From: Archivesica marissinica | Lineage: Eukaryota; Mollusca; Bivalvia; Venerida; Vesicomyidae | Direction of reading: 5' to 3' | NCBI GenBank assembly: GCA_014843695.1 | Contig: CM026390.1 | Location: forward strand, 16,000,302-16,064,301 | DNA: 64,000 nucleotides | In this document: positions 30,301 through 44,630 of the stretch, one piece after another | Layout of the letters: each line of letters opens with the position of its first letter | Numbering within the stretch: position 1 is the stretch's first letter | Notes under the pieces: generated by a model | Seen by the model: the letters and a program-made list of their open reading frames with translations, nothing else | What the model was told of the DNA's origin: nothing | Databases searched by the model: none | Program-made: the position numbers and the translations under genes

Positions 30301-33300
30301 CTAGTTTGGTTAGGTTACAGACTGTACTAGCTTGGTTAGGTTACAGTGTGTACTAGCTTGGTTAGGTTATATACTGTACTAGCTTGGTTAGGTTACATAC
30401 TGTACTAGCTTGGTTAGGTTACATACTGTACTAGCTTGGTTAGGTTACAGACTGTACTAGCTTGGTTAGGTTGCAGACTGTACTAGTTTGGTTAGGTTAC
30501 AGACTGTACTAGCTTGGTTAGGTTACGTACTGTACTAGCTTGGTTAGGTTACATACTGTACTAGCATGGTTAGGTTACATACTGTACTAGCTTGGTTAGG
30601 TTACATACTGTACTAGCTTGGTTAGGTTACATACTGTACTAGCTTGGTTAGGTTACAGATTGTACTAGCTTGGTTAGGTTACAGACTGTACTAGCTTGGT
30701 TAGGTTACAGACTGTACTAGCTTGGTTAGTTTACAGACTGTACTAGCTTGGTTAGGTTACATACTGTACTAGCTTGGTTAGGTTACATACTGTACTAGCT
30801 TGGTTAGGTTACAGACTGTACTAGCTTGGTTAGGTTACATACTGTATTAGTTTGGTTAGGTTACATACTGTACTAGCTTGGTTAGGTTACAACTGTACTA
30901 GCTTGGTGGTTAGGTTACATACTGTATTAGCTTTGTTAGGTTACATACTGTACTAGCTTGGTTAGGTTACATACTGTACTAGCTTGGTTAGGTTACATAC
31001 TGTACTAGCTTGGTTAGGTTACAGACTGTACTAGCTTAGCATGGTTAGGTTACATATGTACTAGGTTGGTTAGGTTACAGACTGTACTAGCTTGGTTAGG
31101 TTACATACTGTACTAGCTTGGTTAGGTTACATACTGTACTAGCTTGGTTAGGTTACATACTGTACTAGCTTGGTTAGGTTACAGACTGTATTAGCTTGGT
31201 TAGGTTGCATACTGTACTAGCTTGGTTAGGTTACATACTGTACTAGCTTGGTTAGGTTACAGACTGTACTAGCTTGGTTAGGTTACAGACTGTACTAGCT
31301 TGGTTAGGTTACAGACTGTACTAGCTTGGTTAGGTTACATACTGTACTAGCTTGGTTAGGTTACAGACTGTACTAGCTTGGTTAGGTTACATACTGTACT
31401 AGCTTGGTTAGGTTACAGACTGTACTAGCTTGGTTAGGTTACAGACTGTACTAGCTTGGTTAGGTTACAGACTGTACTAGCTTGGTTAGGTTACAGACTG
31501 TACTAGCTTGGTTAGGTTACAGACTGTACTAGCTTGGTTAGGTTACATACTGTACTAGCTTGGTTAGGTTACAGACTGTACTAGCTTGGTTAGGTTACAG
31601 ACTGTACTAGCTTGGTTAGGTTACAGACTGTACTAGCTTGGTTAGGTTACATACTGTACTAGCTTGGTTAGGTTACAGACTGTACTAGCTTGGTTAGGTT
31701 ACAGACTGTACTAGCTTGGTTAGGTTACATACTGTACTAGCTTGGTTAGGTTACATACTGTACTAGCTTGGTTAGGTTACATACTGTACTAGCTTGGTTA
31801 GGTTACAGACTGTACTAGCTTGGTTAGGTTACATACTGTACTAGCTTGGTTAGGTTACATACTGTACTAGCTTGGTTAGGTTACATACTGTACTAGCTTG
31901 GTTAGGTTACATACTGTACTAGCTTGGTTAGGTTACATAGTGTACTAGCTTAGGTTACATACTGTACTAGCTTGGTTAGGTTACATACTGTACTAGCTTG
32001 GTTAGGTTACATACTGTACTAGCTTGGTTAGGTTACATACTGTACTAGCTTGGTTAGGTTACAGACTGTACTAGCTTGGTTAGGTTACATACTGTACTAG
32101 CTTGGTTAGGTTACAGTGTGTACTAGCTTGGTTAGTTTACAGTGTGTACTAGCTTGGTTAGGTTACATACTGTACTAGCTTGGTTAGGTTACAGACTGTA
32201 CTAGATTGGTTAGGTTACAGTGTGTACTAGCTTGGTTAGGTTACATACTGTACTAGCTTGGTTAGGTTACATACTGTACTAGCTTGGTTATGTTACAGAC
32301 TGTACTAGCTTGGTTAGGTTACAGACTGTACTAGCTTGGTTAGGTTACAGACTGTACTAGTTTGGTTAGGTTACAGACTGTACTAGCTTGGTTAGGTTAC
32401 AGACTGTACTAGCTTGGTTAGGTTACATACTGTACTAGCTTGGTTAGGTTACATACTGTACTAGCTTGGTTAGGTTACAGACTGTACTAGCTTGGTTAGG
32501 TTACAGACTGTACTAGCTTGGTTAGGTTACAGAATGTACTAGCTTGGTTAGGTTACAGACTGTACTAGCTTGGTTAGGTTACAGACTGTACTAGCTTGGT
32601 TAGGTTACAGACTGTACTAGCTTGGTTAGGTTACAGACTGTACTAGCTTGGTTAGGTTACAGACTGTACTAGCTTGGTTAGGTTACATACTGTACTAGCT
32701 TGGTTAGGTTACATACTGTACTAGCTTGGTTAGGTTACAGACTGTACTAGCTTGGTTAGGTTACATACTGTATCTGGTTAGGTTACATACTGTACTAGCT
32801 TGGTTAGGTTACAGACTGTACTAGCTTGGTTAGGTTACAGACTGTACTAGCTTGGTTAGGTTACATACTGTACTAGCTTGGTTAGGTTACATACTGTACT
32901 AGCTTGGTTAGGTTACATACTGTACTAGCTTGGTTAGGTTACAGACTGTACTAGCTTGGTTAGGTTACAGACTGTACTAGCTTGGTTAGGTTACAGACTG
33001 TACTAGCTTGGTTAGGTTACATACTGTACTAGCTTGGTTAGGTTACATACTGTACTAGCTTGGTTAGGTTACAGACTGTACTAGCTTGGTTAGGTTACAG
33101 TGTACTAGTTGTTGGTTACGTGTACTAGCTTGGTTAGGTTACATACTGTATTAGCTTGGTTAGGTTACATACTGTACTAGCTTGGTTATGTTACATACTG
33201 TACTAGCTTGGTTGGTTTAAGTGTGTACTAGCTTGGTTAGGTTACATACTGTACTAGCTTGGTTAGGTTACATACTGTACTAGCTTGGTTAGGTTACAGA

Positions 33301-34799
33301 CTGTACTAGCTTGGTTAGGTTACAGTGTGTACTAGCTTGGTTAGGTTACATACTGTACTAGCTTGGTTAGGTTACATACTGTACTAGCTTGGTTAGGTTA
33401 CATACTGTACTAGCTTGGTTAGGTTACAGTGTGTACTAGCTTGGTTAGGTTACAGACTGTACTAGCTTGGTTAGGTTACATACTGTACTAGCTTGGTTAG
33501 GTTACATACTGTACTAGCTTGGTTAGGTTACATACTGTACTAGCTTGGTTAGGTTACAGTGTGTACTAGCATGGTTAGGTTACAGTGTGTACTAGCTTGG
33601 TTAGTTTACAGACCGTACTAGCTTGGTTAGGTTACAGACTGTACTAGCTTGGTTAGGTTACAGACTGTACTAGCTTGGTTAGGTTACAGACTGTACTAGC
33701 TTGGTTAGGTTACAGACTGTACTAGCTTGGTTAGGTTACATACTGTACTAGCTTGGTTAGGTTACAGACTGTACTAGCTTGGTTAGGTTACAGACTGTAC
33801 TAGCTTGGTTAGGTTACAGACTGTACTAGTTTGGTTAGGTTACAGTGTGTACTAGCTTGGTTAGGTTACAGACTGTACTAGCTTGGTTAGGTTACATACT
33901 GTACTAGCTTGGTTAGGTTACATACTGTACTAGCTTGGTTAGGTTACATACTGTACTAGCTTGGTTGGTTACAGTGTGTACTAGCTTGGTTAGGTTACAT
34001 ACTGTACTAGCTTGGTTAGGTTACATACTGTACTAGCTTGGTTAGGTTACAGACTGTACTAGTTTGGTTAGGTTATAGTGTGTACTAGCTTTGTTAGGTT
34101 ACATACTGTACTAGCTTGGTTAGGTTACATACTGTACTAGCTTGGTTAGGTTACATACTGTACTAGCTTGGTTAGGTTACAGACTGTACTAGCTTGGTTA
34201 GGTTACAGACTGTACTAGCTTGGTTAGGTTACAGTGTGTACTAGCTTGGTTAGGTTACAGACTGTACTAGCTTGGTTAGGTTACATACTGTACTAGCTTG
34301 GTTAGGTTACATACTGTACTAGCTTGTTGTTTGTTGTTGGTTGGTTTGTTGTTGGTTAGGTTACATACTGTACTAGCTTGGTTAGGTTACATACTGTACT
34401 AGCTTGGTTAGGTTACAGACTGTACTAGCTTGGTTAGGTTATAGTGTGTACTAGCTTGGTTAGGTTACATACTGTACTAGCTTGGTTAGGTTACATACTG
34501 TACTAGCTTGGTTAGGTTACATACTGTACTAGCTTGGTTAGGTTACAGTGTGTACTAGCTTGGTTAGGTTACAGACTGTACTAGCTTGGTTAGGTTACAG
34601 ACTGTACTAGCTTGGTTAGGTTACAGACTGTACTAGCTTGGTTAGGTTACATACTGTACTAGCTTGGTTAGGTTACAGACTGTACTAGCTTGGTTAGGTT
34701 ACATACTGTATTAGCTTGGTTAGGTTACATACTGTACTAGCTTGGTTAGGTTACAGACTGTACTAGCTAAGCTTGGTTAGGTTACATACTGTATTAACA

Positions 34800-37700
34800 T
34801 GGTTAGGTTACATACTGTACTAGCTTGGTTAGGTTACATACTGTACTATCTTTGTTAGGTTACATACTGTATTAGCTTGGTTAGGTTACATACTGTACTA
34901 GCTTGGTTAGGTTACAGACTGTACTAGCTTAGCTTGGTTAGGTTACATACTGCACTAGCTTGGTTAGGTTACAGACTGTACTAGCTTGGTTAGGTTACAG
35001 ACTGTACTAGCTTGGTTAGGTTACAGACTGTACTAGCTTGGTTAGGTTACATACTGTACTAGCTTGGTTAGGTTACATACTGTACTAGCTTGGTTAGGTT
35101 ACAGACTGTACTAGCTTGGTTAGGTTACAGAATGTACTAGATTGGTTAGGTTACAGTGTGTACTAGCTTGGTTAGGTTATATACTGTACTAGCTTGGTTA
35201 GGTTACATACTGTACTAGCTTGGTTAGGTTACATACTGTACTAGCTTGGTTAGGTTACAGACTGTACTAGCTTGGTTAGGTTACATACTGTACTAGATTT
35301 GTTAGGTTGCAGATTGTACTAGCTTGGTTAGGTTACAGACTGTACTAGCTTGGTTAGGTTACAGACTGTACTAGCTTGGTTAGGTTACAGATTGTACTAG
35401 CTTGGTTAGGTTACATACTGTACTAGCTTGGTTAGGTTACAGACTGTACTAGCTTGGTTAGGTTACATACTGTATTAGCTTGGTTAGGTTACATACTTTA
35501 CTAGCTTGGTTAGGTTACAGACTGTACTAGCTAAGCTTGGTTAGGTTACATACTGTATTAACTTGGTTAGGTTACATACTGTACTAGCTTGGTTAGGTTA
35601 CATACTGTACTAGCTTGGTTGGGTTACATACTGTATTAGCTTGGTTAGGTTACATACTGTACTAGCTTGGTTAGGTTACAGACTGTACTAGCTTAGCTTG
35701 GTTAGGTTACATACTGTACGAGCTTGGTTAGGTTACAGACTGTACTAGCTTGGTTAGGTTACAGACTGTACTAGCTTGGTTAGGTTACAGACTGTACTAG
35801 CTTGGTTAGGTTACAGACTGTACTAGCTTGGTTAGGTTACATACTGTACTAGCTTGGTTAGGTTACCGACTATACTAGCTTGGTTAGGTTACAGAATGTA
35901 CTAGATTGGTTAGGCTACTGTGTGTACTAGCTTGGTTAGGTTATAGTGTGTACTAGCTTGGTTAGGTTATAGTGTGTACTAGCTTGGTTAGGTTTCATAC
36001 TGTACTAGCTTGGTTAGGTTACAGACTGTACTAGCTTGGTTAGGTTACAGATTGTACTAGCTTGGTTAGGTTACATACTGTACTAGCTTGGTTTGGTTAC
36101 ATACTGTACTAGTTTGGTTTGGTTACATACTGTACTAGCTTGGTTAGGTTACAGACTGTACTAGATTGGTTAGGTTACATAATGTACTAGCTTGGTTAAG
36201 TTACAGTGTGTACTAGCTTGGTTAGGTTACAGAATGTATTAGCTTGGTTAGGTTACATACTGTACTAGCTTGGTTAGGTTACATACTGTATTAGCTTGGT
36301 TAGGTTACATACTGTACTAGCTTGGTTAGGTTACAGACTGTACTAGCTTGGTTAGGTTACAGACTGTACTAGCTTGGTTAGGTTACATACTGTACTAGCT
36401 TGGTTAGGTTACAGACTGTACTAGCTTGGTTAGGTTACAGCATGTACTAGCTTGGTTAGGTTACAGACTCTACTAGCTTAGTTTGGTTAGGTTACAGACT
36501 GTACTAGCTTGGTTAGGTTACAGACTGTACTAGCTCTGTTTGGTTACATACTGTACTAGCTTGGTTTGGTTACATACTGTACTAGCTTGGTTAGGTTACA
36601 GACTGTACTAGCTTGGTTAGATTACAGACTGTTCTAGCTTGGTTAGGTTACAGACTGTACTAGCTTGGTTTGGTTACATACTGTACTAGCTTGGTTAGGT
36701 TACAGACTGTACTAGTTTGGTTAGTTTACAGACTGTACTAGCTTGGTTAGGTTACATACTGTACTAGTTTGGTTAGGTTACAGACTGTACTAGCTTGGTT
36801 AGGTTACAGTGTGTACTAGCTTGGTTAGGTTATATACTGTACTAGCTTGGTTAGGTTACATACTGTACTAGCTTGGTTAGGTTACATACTGTACTAGCTT
36901 GGTTAGGTTACAGACTGTACTAGCTTGGATAGGTTACAGACTGTACTAGTTTGGTTAGGTTACAGACTGTACTAGCTTGGTTATGTTACGTACTGTACTA
37001 GCTTGGTTAGGTTACATTCTGTACTAGCTTGGTTAGGTTAAATACTGTACTAGCTTGGTTAGGTTACAGACTGTACTAGCTTGGTTATGTTACATACTGT
37101 ACTGGCTTTGTTAGGTTACAGATTGTACTAGCTTGGTTAGGTTACAGACTGTACTAGCTTGGTTAGGTTACAGACTGTACTAGCTTGGTTAGGTTACAGA
37201 CTGTACTAGCTTGGTTAGGTTACATACTGTACTAGCTTGGTTAGGTTACAGACTGTACTAGCTTGGTTAGGTTACATACTGTATTAGCTTGGTTAGGTTA
37301 CATAATGTACTAGCTTGGTTAGGTTACAGACTGTACTAGCTAAGCTTGGTTAGGTTACATACTGTATTAACATGGTTAGGTTACATACTGTACTAGCTTG
37401 GTTAGGTTACATACTGTACTAGCTTGGTTAGGTTAAATACTGTATTAGCTTGGTTAGGTTACATTCTGTACTAGCTTGGTTAGGTTACAGACTGTACTAG
37501 CTTAGCTTGGTTAGGTTACATACTGTACCAGCTTGGTTAGGTTACAGACTGTACTAGCTTGGTTAGGTTACATACTGTACTAGCTTGGTTAGGATACAGA
37601 CTGTACTAGCTTGGTTAGGATACAGACAGTACTAGTTTGGTTAGGTTACAGTGTGTACTAGCTTGGTTAGGTTACATACTGTACTAGCTTGGTTATGTTA

Positions 37701-38319
37701 CATACTGTACTAGCTTGGTTAGGTTACATACTGTACTAGCTTGGTTAGGTTACAGACTGTACTAGCTTGGTTAGGATACAGACAGTACTAGCTTGGTTAG
37801 GTTACATACTGTACTAGCTTGGTTAGGTTACATACTGTACTAGCTTGGTTAGGTTACATACTGTACTAGCTTGGTTAGGTTACATAATGTACTAGCTTGG
37901 TTAGATTACATACTGTACTAGCTTGATTAGGTTACATACTGTACTAGCTTAGCTTGGTTAGATTACAGACTGTACTAGCTTGGTTAGGTTAGATATTGTA
38001 CTAGCTTGGTTTTTGGTTACATACTGTACTAGCTTGGTTAGATTACATACTGTACTAGCTTGATTAGGTTACATACTGTACTAGCTTAGCTTGGTTAGGT
38101 TACAGACTGTACTTGCTTGGTTAGGTTACATACTGTACTAGTTTGGTTAGGATACATACTGTACTAGTTTGGTTAGGTTACAGAGTGTACTAGCTTGGTT
38201 AGGTTACAAACTGTACTAGCTTGGTTAGGTTACATATTGTACTAGCTTGATTAGGTTACATACTGTACTAGCTTGGTTAGGTTACAGACTGTACTAGCTT
38301 GGTTAGGTTACAGAATGTA
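34800..38319. repeat. long duplicated block, copy 2
   Basis: This is the second copy of the 26780-30300 block. Its last part and the following 1.1 kb (about 37861-39460) match the right side of the first gap (42980-44630) at offset 5,119. Its first part (34800-35939) matches the left side of the gap (about 40850-41979). Confidence 0.87.
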
Positions 38320-40849
38320 CTAGCTTGGTTATGTTACAGACTGTACTAGCTTGTGTAGGTTACATACTGTACTAGCTTGGTTAGGTTACAGACTGTACTA
38401 GCTTGGTTAGGTTACATACTGTATTAGCTTGGTTAGGTTACATACTGTACTAGCTTGGTTAGATTACAGACTGTACTAGCTTAGCATGGTTAGGTTACAG
38501 ACTGTACTAGATTGGTTAGGTTACATACTGTACTAGCTTGGTTAGGTTACATACTGTACTAGCTTGGTTAGGTTACAGATTGTACTAGCTTGGTTAGGTT
38601 ACAGACTGTACTAGCTTGGTTAGGTTACATACTGTACTAGCTTGGTTAGGTTACATACTGTACTAGCTTGGTTAGGTTACAGACTGTACTAGCTTGGTTA
38701 GGTTACAGACTGTACTAGCTTGGTTAGGTTACAGACTGTACTAGCTTGGTTAGTTTACAGACTGTACTAGCTTGGTTAGGTTACATACTGTACTAGCTTG
38801 GTTAGGTTACATACTGTACTAGCTTGGTTAGGTTACAGACTGTACTAGCTTGGTTAGGTTACATACTGTATTAGTTTGGTTAGGTTACATACTGTACTAG
38901 CTTGGTTAGGTTACAGACTGTACTAGCTTAGCGTGGTTAGGTTACATACTGTATTAGCTTTGTTAGGTTACATACTGTACTAGCTTGGTTAGGTTACATA
39001 CTGTACTAGCTTGGTTAGGTTACATACTGTACTAGCTTAGCATGGTTAGGTTACATATGTACTAGGTTGGTTAGGTTACAGACTGTACTAGCTTGGTTAG
39101 GTTACATACTGTACTTGCTTGGTTAGGTTACATACTGTACTAGCTTGGTTAGGTTACAGATTGTACTAGCTTGGTTAGGTTGCAGACTGTATTAGCTTGG
39201 TTAGGTTGCATACTGTACTAGCTTGGTTAGGTTACATACTGTACTAGCTTGGTTAGGTTACAGACTGTACTAGCTTGGTTAGGTTACAGACTGTACTAGC
39301 TTGGTTAGGTTACAGACTGTACTAGCTTGGTTAGGTTACATACTGTACTAGCTTGGGTAGGTTACAGACTGTACTAGCTTGGTCAGGTTACAGTGTGTAC
39401 TAGATTTGGTTAGGTTACAGACTGTACTAGGTTGGTTTGGTTACAGACTGTACTAGCTCGGTTAGGTTACAGACTTTACTAGCTTGGTTAGGTTACAGAC
39501 TGTACTAGCTTGGTTAGGTTACATACTGTACTAGCTTGGTTAGGTTACAGACTGTACTAGCTTGGTTAGGATACAGACTGTACTAGCTTGGTTAGGTTAC
39601 ATACTGTACTAGATTGGTTTGGTTACGTACTGTACTAGCTTGGTTAGGTTACATACTGTACTAGCTTGGTTAGGTTACAGACTGTACCAGATTGGTTAGG
39701 TTACATAATGTACTAGCTTGGTTAAGTTACAGTCTGTACGAGCTTGGTTAGGTTACAGACTGTACTAGCTTGGTTATGTTACATACTGTACTAGCTTGGT
39801 TAGGTTACATACTGTACTAGCTTGGTTAGGTTACATACTGTACTAGCTTGGTTAGGTTACAGACTGTACTAGCTTGGTTAGGTTACAGACTGTACTAGCT
39901 TGGTTAGGTTACATACTGTACTAGCTTGGTTAGGTTACAGACTGTACTAGCTTGGTTAGGTTACAGCATGTACTAGCTTGATTAGGTTACAGAATATACT
40001 AGCTTAGTTTGGTTAGGTTACAGACTGTACTAGCTTGGTTAGGTTACAGACTGTACTAGCTTGGTTTGGTTACATACTGTACTAGCTTGGTTTGGTTACA
40101 TACTGTACTAGCTTGGTTAGGTTACAGACTGTACTAGCTTGGTTTGGTTACATACTGTACTAGCTTGGTTTGGTTACAGACTGTACTAGCTTGGTTAGTT
40201 TACAGACTGTACTAGCTTGGTTAGGTTACATACTGTACTAGTTTGGTTAGGTTACAGACTGTACTAGCTTGGTTAGGTTACAGTGTGTACTAGCTTGGTT
40301 AGGTTATATACTGTACTAGCTTGGTTAGGTTACATACTGTACTAGCTTGGTTAGGTTACATACTGTACTAGCTTGGTTAGGTTACAGACTGTACTAGCTT
40401 GGTTAGGTTGCAGACTGTACTAGTTTGGTTAGGTTACAGACTGTACTAGCTTGGTTAGGTTACGTACTGTACTAGCTTGGTTAGGTTACATACTGTACTA
40501 GCATGGTTAGGTTACATACTGTACTAGCTTGGTTAGGTTACAGACTGTACTAGCTTGGTTAGGTTACATACTGTACTAGCTTTGTTAGGTTACAGATTGT
40601 ACTAGCTTGGTTAGGTTACAGACTGTACTAGCTTGGTTAGGTTACAGACTGTACTAGCTTGGTTAGGTTACAGAGTGTACTAGCTTGGTTAGGTTACATA
40701 CTGTACTAGCTTGGTTAGGTTACAGACTGTACTAGCTTGGTTAGGTTACATACTGTATTAGCTTGGTTAGGTTACATACTGTACTAGCTTGGTTAGGTTA
40801 CAGACTGTACTAGCTAAGCTTGGTTAGGTTACATACTGTATTAACATGG

Positions 40850-43800
40850 TTAGGTTACATACTGTACTAGCTTGGTTAGGTTACATACTGTACTATCTTT
40901 GTTAGGTTACATACTGTATTAGCTTGGTTAGGTTACATACTGTACTAGCTTGGTTAGGTTACAGACTGTACTAGCTTAGCTTGGTTAGGTTACATACTGC
41001 ACTAGCTTGGTTAGGTTACAGACTGTACTAGCTTGGTTAGGTTACAGACTGTACTAGCTTGGTTAGGTTACAGACTGTACTAGCTTGGTTAGGTTACATA
41101 CTGTACTAGCTTGGTTAGGTTACATACTGTACTAGCTTGGTTAGGTTACAGACTGTACTAGCTTGGTTAGGTTACAGAATGTACTAGATTGGTTAGGTTA
41201 CAGTGTGTACTAGCTTGGTTAGGTTATATACTGTACTAGCTTGGTTAGGTTACATACTGTACTAGCTTGGTTAGGTTACATACTGTACTAGCTTGGTTAG
41301 GTTACAGACTGTACTAGCTTGGTTAGGTTACATACTGTACTAGATTTGTTAGGTTGCAGATTGTACTAGCTTGGTTAGGTTACAGACTGTACTAGCTTGG
41401 TTAGGTTACAGACTGTGCTAGCTTGGTTAGGTTACAGATTGTACTAGCTTGGTTAGGTTACATACTGTACTAGCTTGGTTAGGTTACATACTGTACTAGC
41501 TTGGTTAGTTACATACTGTATTAGCTTGGTTAGGTTACATACTTTACTAGCTTGGTTAGGTTACAGACTGTACTAGCTAAGCTTGGTTAGGTTACATACT
41601 GTATTAATTGGTTAGGTTACATACTGTACTAGCTTGGTTAGGTTACATACTGTACTAGCTTGGTTGGGTTACATACTGTATTAGCTTGGTTAGGTTACAT
41701 ACTGTACTAGCTTGGTTAGGTTACAGACTGTAATAGCTTGGTTAGGTTACATACTGTACTAGCTTGGTTAGGTTACAGACTGTACTAGCTTGGTTAGGTT
41801 ACAGACTGTACTAGCTTGGTTAGGTTACAGACTGTACTAGCTTGGTTAGGTTACAGACTGTACTAGCTTGGTTAGGTTACATACTGTACTAGCTTGGTTA
41901 GGTTACAGACTGTACTAGCTTGGTTAGGTTACAGACTGTACTAGCTTGGTTAGGTTACTTTGTGTACTAGCTTGGTTAGNNNNNNNNNNNNNNNNNNNNN
42001 NNNNNNNNNNNNNNNNNNNNNNNNNNNNNNNNNNNNNNNNNNNNNNNNNNNNNNNNNNNNNNNNNNNNNNNNNNNNNNNNNNNNNNNNNNNNNNNNNNNN
42101 NNNNNNNNNNNNNNNNNNNNNNNNNNNNNNNNNNNNNNNNNNNNNNNNNNNNNNNNNNNNNNNNNNNNNNNNNNNNNNNNNNNNNNNNNNNNNNNNNNNN
42201 NNNNNNNNNNNNNNNNNNNNNNNNNNNNNNNNNNNNNNNNNNNNNNNNNNNNNNNNNNNNNNNNNNNNNNNNNNNNNNNNNNNNNNNNNNNNNNNNNNNN
42301 NNNNNNNNNNNNNNNNNNNNNNNNNNNNNNNNNNNNNNNNNNNNNNNNNNNNNNNNNNNNNNNNNNNNNNNNNNNNNNNNNNNNNNNNNNNNNNNNNNNN
42401 NNNNNNNNNNNNNNNNNNNNNNNNNNNNNNNNNNNNNNNNNNNNNNNNNNNNNNNNNNNNNNNNNNNNNNNNNNNNNNNNNNNNNNNNNNNNNNNNNNNN
42501 NNNNNNNNNNNNNNNNNNNNNNNNNNNNNNNNNNNNNNNNNNNNNNNNNNNNNNNNNNNNNNNNNNNNNNNNNNNNNNNNNNNNNNNNNNNNNNNNNNNN
42601 NNNNNNNNNNNNNNNNNNNNNNNNNNNNNNNNNNNNNNNNNNNNNNNNNNNNNNNNNNNNNNNNNNNNNNNNNNNNNNNNNNNNNNNNNNNNNNNNNNNN
42701 NNNNNNNNNNNNNNNNNNNNNNNNNNNNNNNNNNNNNNNNNNNNNNNNNNNNNNNNNNNNNNNNNNNNNNNNNNNNNNNNNNNNNNNNNNNNNNNNNNNN
42801 NNNNNNNNNNNNNNNNNNNNNNNNNNNNNNNNNNNNNNNNNNNNNNNNNNNNNNNNNNNNNNNNNNNNNNNNNNNNNNNNNNNNNNNNNNNNNNNNNNNN
42901 NNNNNNNNNNNNNNNNNNNNNNNNNNNNNNNNNNNNNNNNNNNNNNNNNNNNNNNNNNNNNNNNNNNNNNNNNNNNNNNCTGTACTAGCTTGGTTAGGTT
43001 ACATAATGTACTAGCTTGGTTAGATTACATACTGTACTAGCTTGATTAGGTTACATACTGTACTAGCTTAGCTTGGTTAGATTACAGACTGTACTAGCTT
43101 GGTTAGGTTAGATATTGTACTAGCTTGGTTTTTGGTTACATACTGTACTAGCTTGGTTAGATTACATACTGTACTAGCTTGATTAGGTTACATACTGTAC
43201 TAGCTTAGCTTGGTTAGGTTACAGACTGTACTTGCTTGGTTAGGTTACATACTGTACTAGTTTGGTTAGGATACATACTGTACTAGTTTGGTTAGGTTAC
43301 AGAGTGTACTAGCTTTGTTAGGTTACAAACTGTACTAGCTTGGTTAGGTTACATATTGTACTAGCTTGATTAGGTTACATACTGTACTAGCTTGGTTAGG
43401 TTACAGACTGTACTAGCTTGGTTAGGTTACAGAATGTACTAGCTTGGTTATGTTACAGACTGTACTAGCTTGTGTAGGTTACATACTGTACTAGCTTGGT
43501 TAGGTTACAGACTGTACTAGCTTGGTTAGGTTACATACTGTATTAGCTTGGTTAGGTTACATACTGTACTAGCTTGGTTAGATTACAGACTGTACTAGCT
43601 TAGCATGGTTAGGTTACAGACTGTACTAGATTGGTTAGGTTACATACTGTACTAGCTTGGTTAGGTTACATACTGTACTAGCTTGGTTAGGTTACAGATT
43701 GTACTAGCTTGGTTAGGTTACAGACTGTACTAGCTTGGTTAGGTTACATACTGTACTAGCTTGGTTAGGTTACATACTGTACTAGCTTGGTTAGGTTACA

Positions 43801-44630
43801 GACTGTACTAGCTTGGTTAGGTTACAGACTGTACTAGCTTGGTTAGGTTACAGACTGTACTAGCTTGGTTAGTTTACAGACTGTACTAGCTTGGTTAGGT
43901 TACATACTGTACTAGCTTGGTTAGGTTACATACTGTACTAGCTTGGTTAGGTTACAGACTGTACTAGCTTGGTTAGGTTACATACTGTATTAGTTTGGTT
44001 AGGTTACATACTGTACTAGCTTGGTTAGGTTACAGACTGTACTAGCTTAGCGTGGTTAGGTTACATACTGTATTAGCTTTGTTAGGTTACATACTGTACT
44101 AGCTTGGTTAGGTTACATACTGTACTAGCTTGGTTAGGTTACATACTGTACTAGCTTGGTTAGGTTACAGACTGTACTAGCTTAGCATGGTTAGGTTACA
44201 TATGTACTAGGTTGGTTAGGTTACAGACTGTACTAGCTTGGTTAGGTTACATACTGTACTTGCTTGGTTAGGTTACATACTGTACTAGCTTGGTTAGGTT
44301 ACAGATTGTACTAGCTTGGTTAGGTTGCAGACTGTATTAGCTTGGTTAGGTTGCATACTGTACTAGCTTGGTTAGGTTACATACTGTACTAGCTTGGTTA
44401 GGTTACAGACTGTACTAGCTTGGTTAGGTTACAGACTGTACTAGCTTGGTTAGGTTACAGACTGTACTAGCTTGGTTAGGTTACATACTGTACTAGCTTG
44501 GGTAGGTTACAGACTGTACTAGCTTGGTCAGGTTACAATGTGTACTAGATTTGGTTAGGTTACAGACTGTACTAGGTTGGTTTGGTTACAGACTGTACTA
44601 GCTCGGTTAGGTTACAGACTTTACTAGCTT
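40850..44630. repeat. third copy of the long block, interrupted by the first gap
   Basis: CTGCAC at 40997 and the five-T interruption at 43129 are the same landmarks seen at 34950/38010 and 26931/29991. In the two intact copies these landmarks are 3,060 bases apart. Here they are 2,132 apart including the 1000 Ns. Small deletions not seen in the other copies occur near 41508, 41608 and 41730. Confidence 0.82.
41980..42979. other. assembly gap, exactly 1000 N
   Basis: This is a run of exactly 1000 N within the 26-bp array. The round number suggests a placeholder rather than a measured length. The flanks on both sides belong to the same repeat family. Confidence 0.99.

Larger units (their letters stand above)
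19325..41979. repeat. 26-bp tandem array, left part, about 870 monomers
   Basis: The monomer begins GGTTAGGTTACA, continues TACTG or GACTG, and ends TACTAGCTT. The CATACTG and CAGACTG forms alternate irregularly; rarer forms include CAGTGTG, CATAATG, TATTAGC and insertions of TAGCT. A 26-base period gives stops in every frame and no long open frame. There are about 870 monomers here up to the gap. The left border follows a 67-base unique spacer (19258-19324). Small irregular interruptions occur at 30890-30910, 32770, 33105-33120 and 34323-34358. Confidence 0.96.

Noticed and set aside
41946..43040. Open frames spanning the Ns of the first gap (and similarly 61210-62209)
   Set aside because: They consist almost wholly of unknown bases and carry no information.
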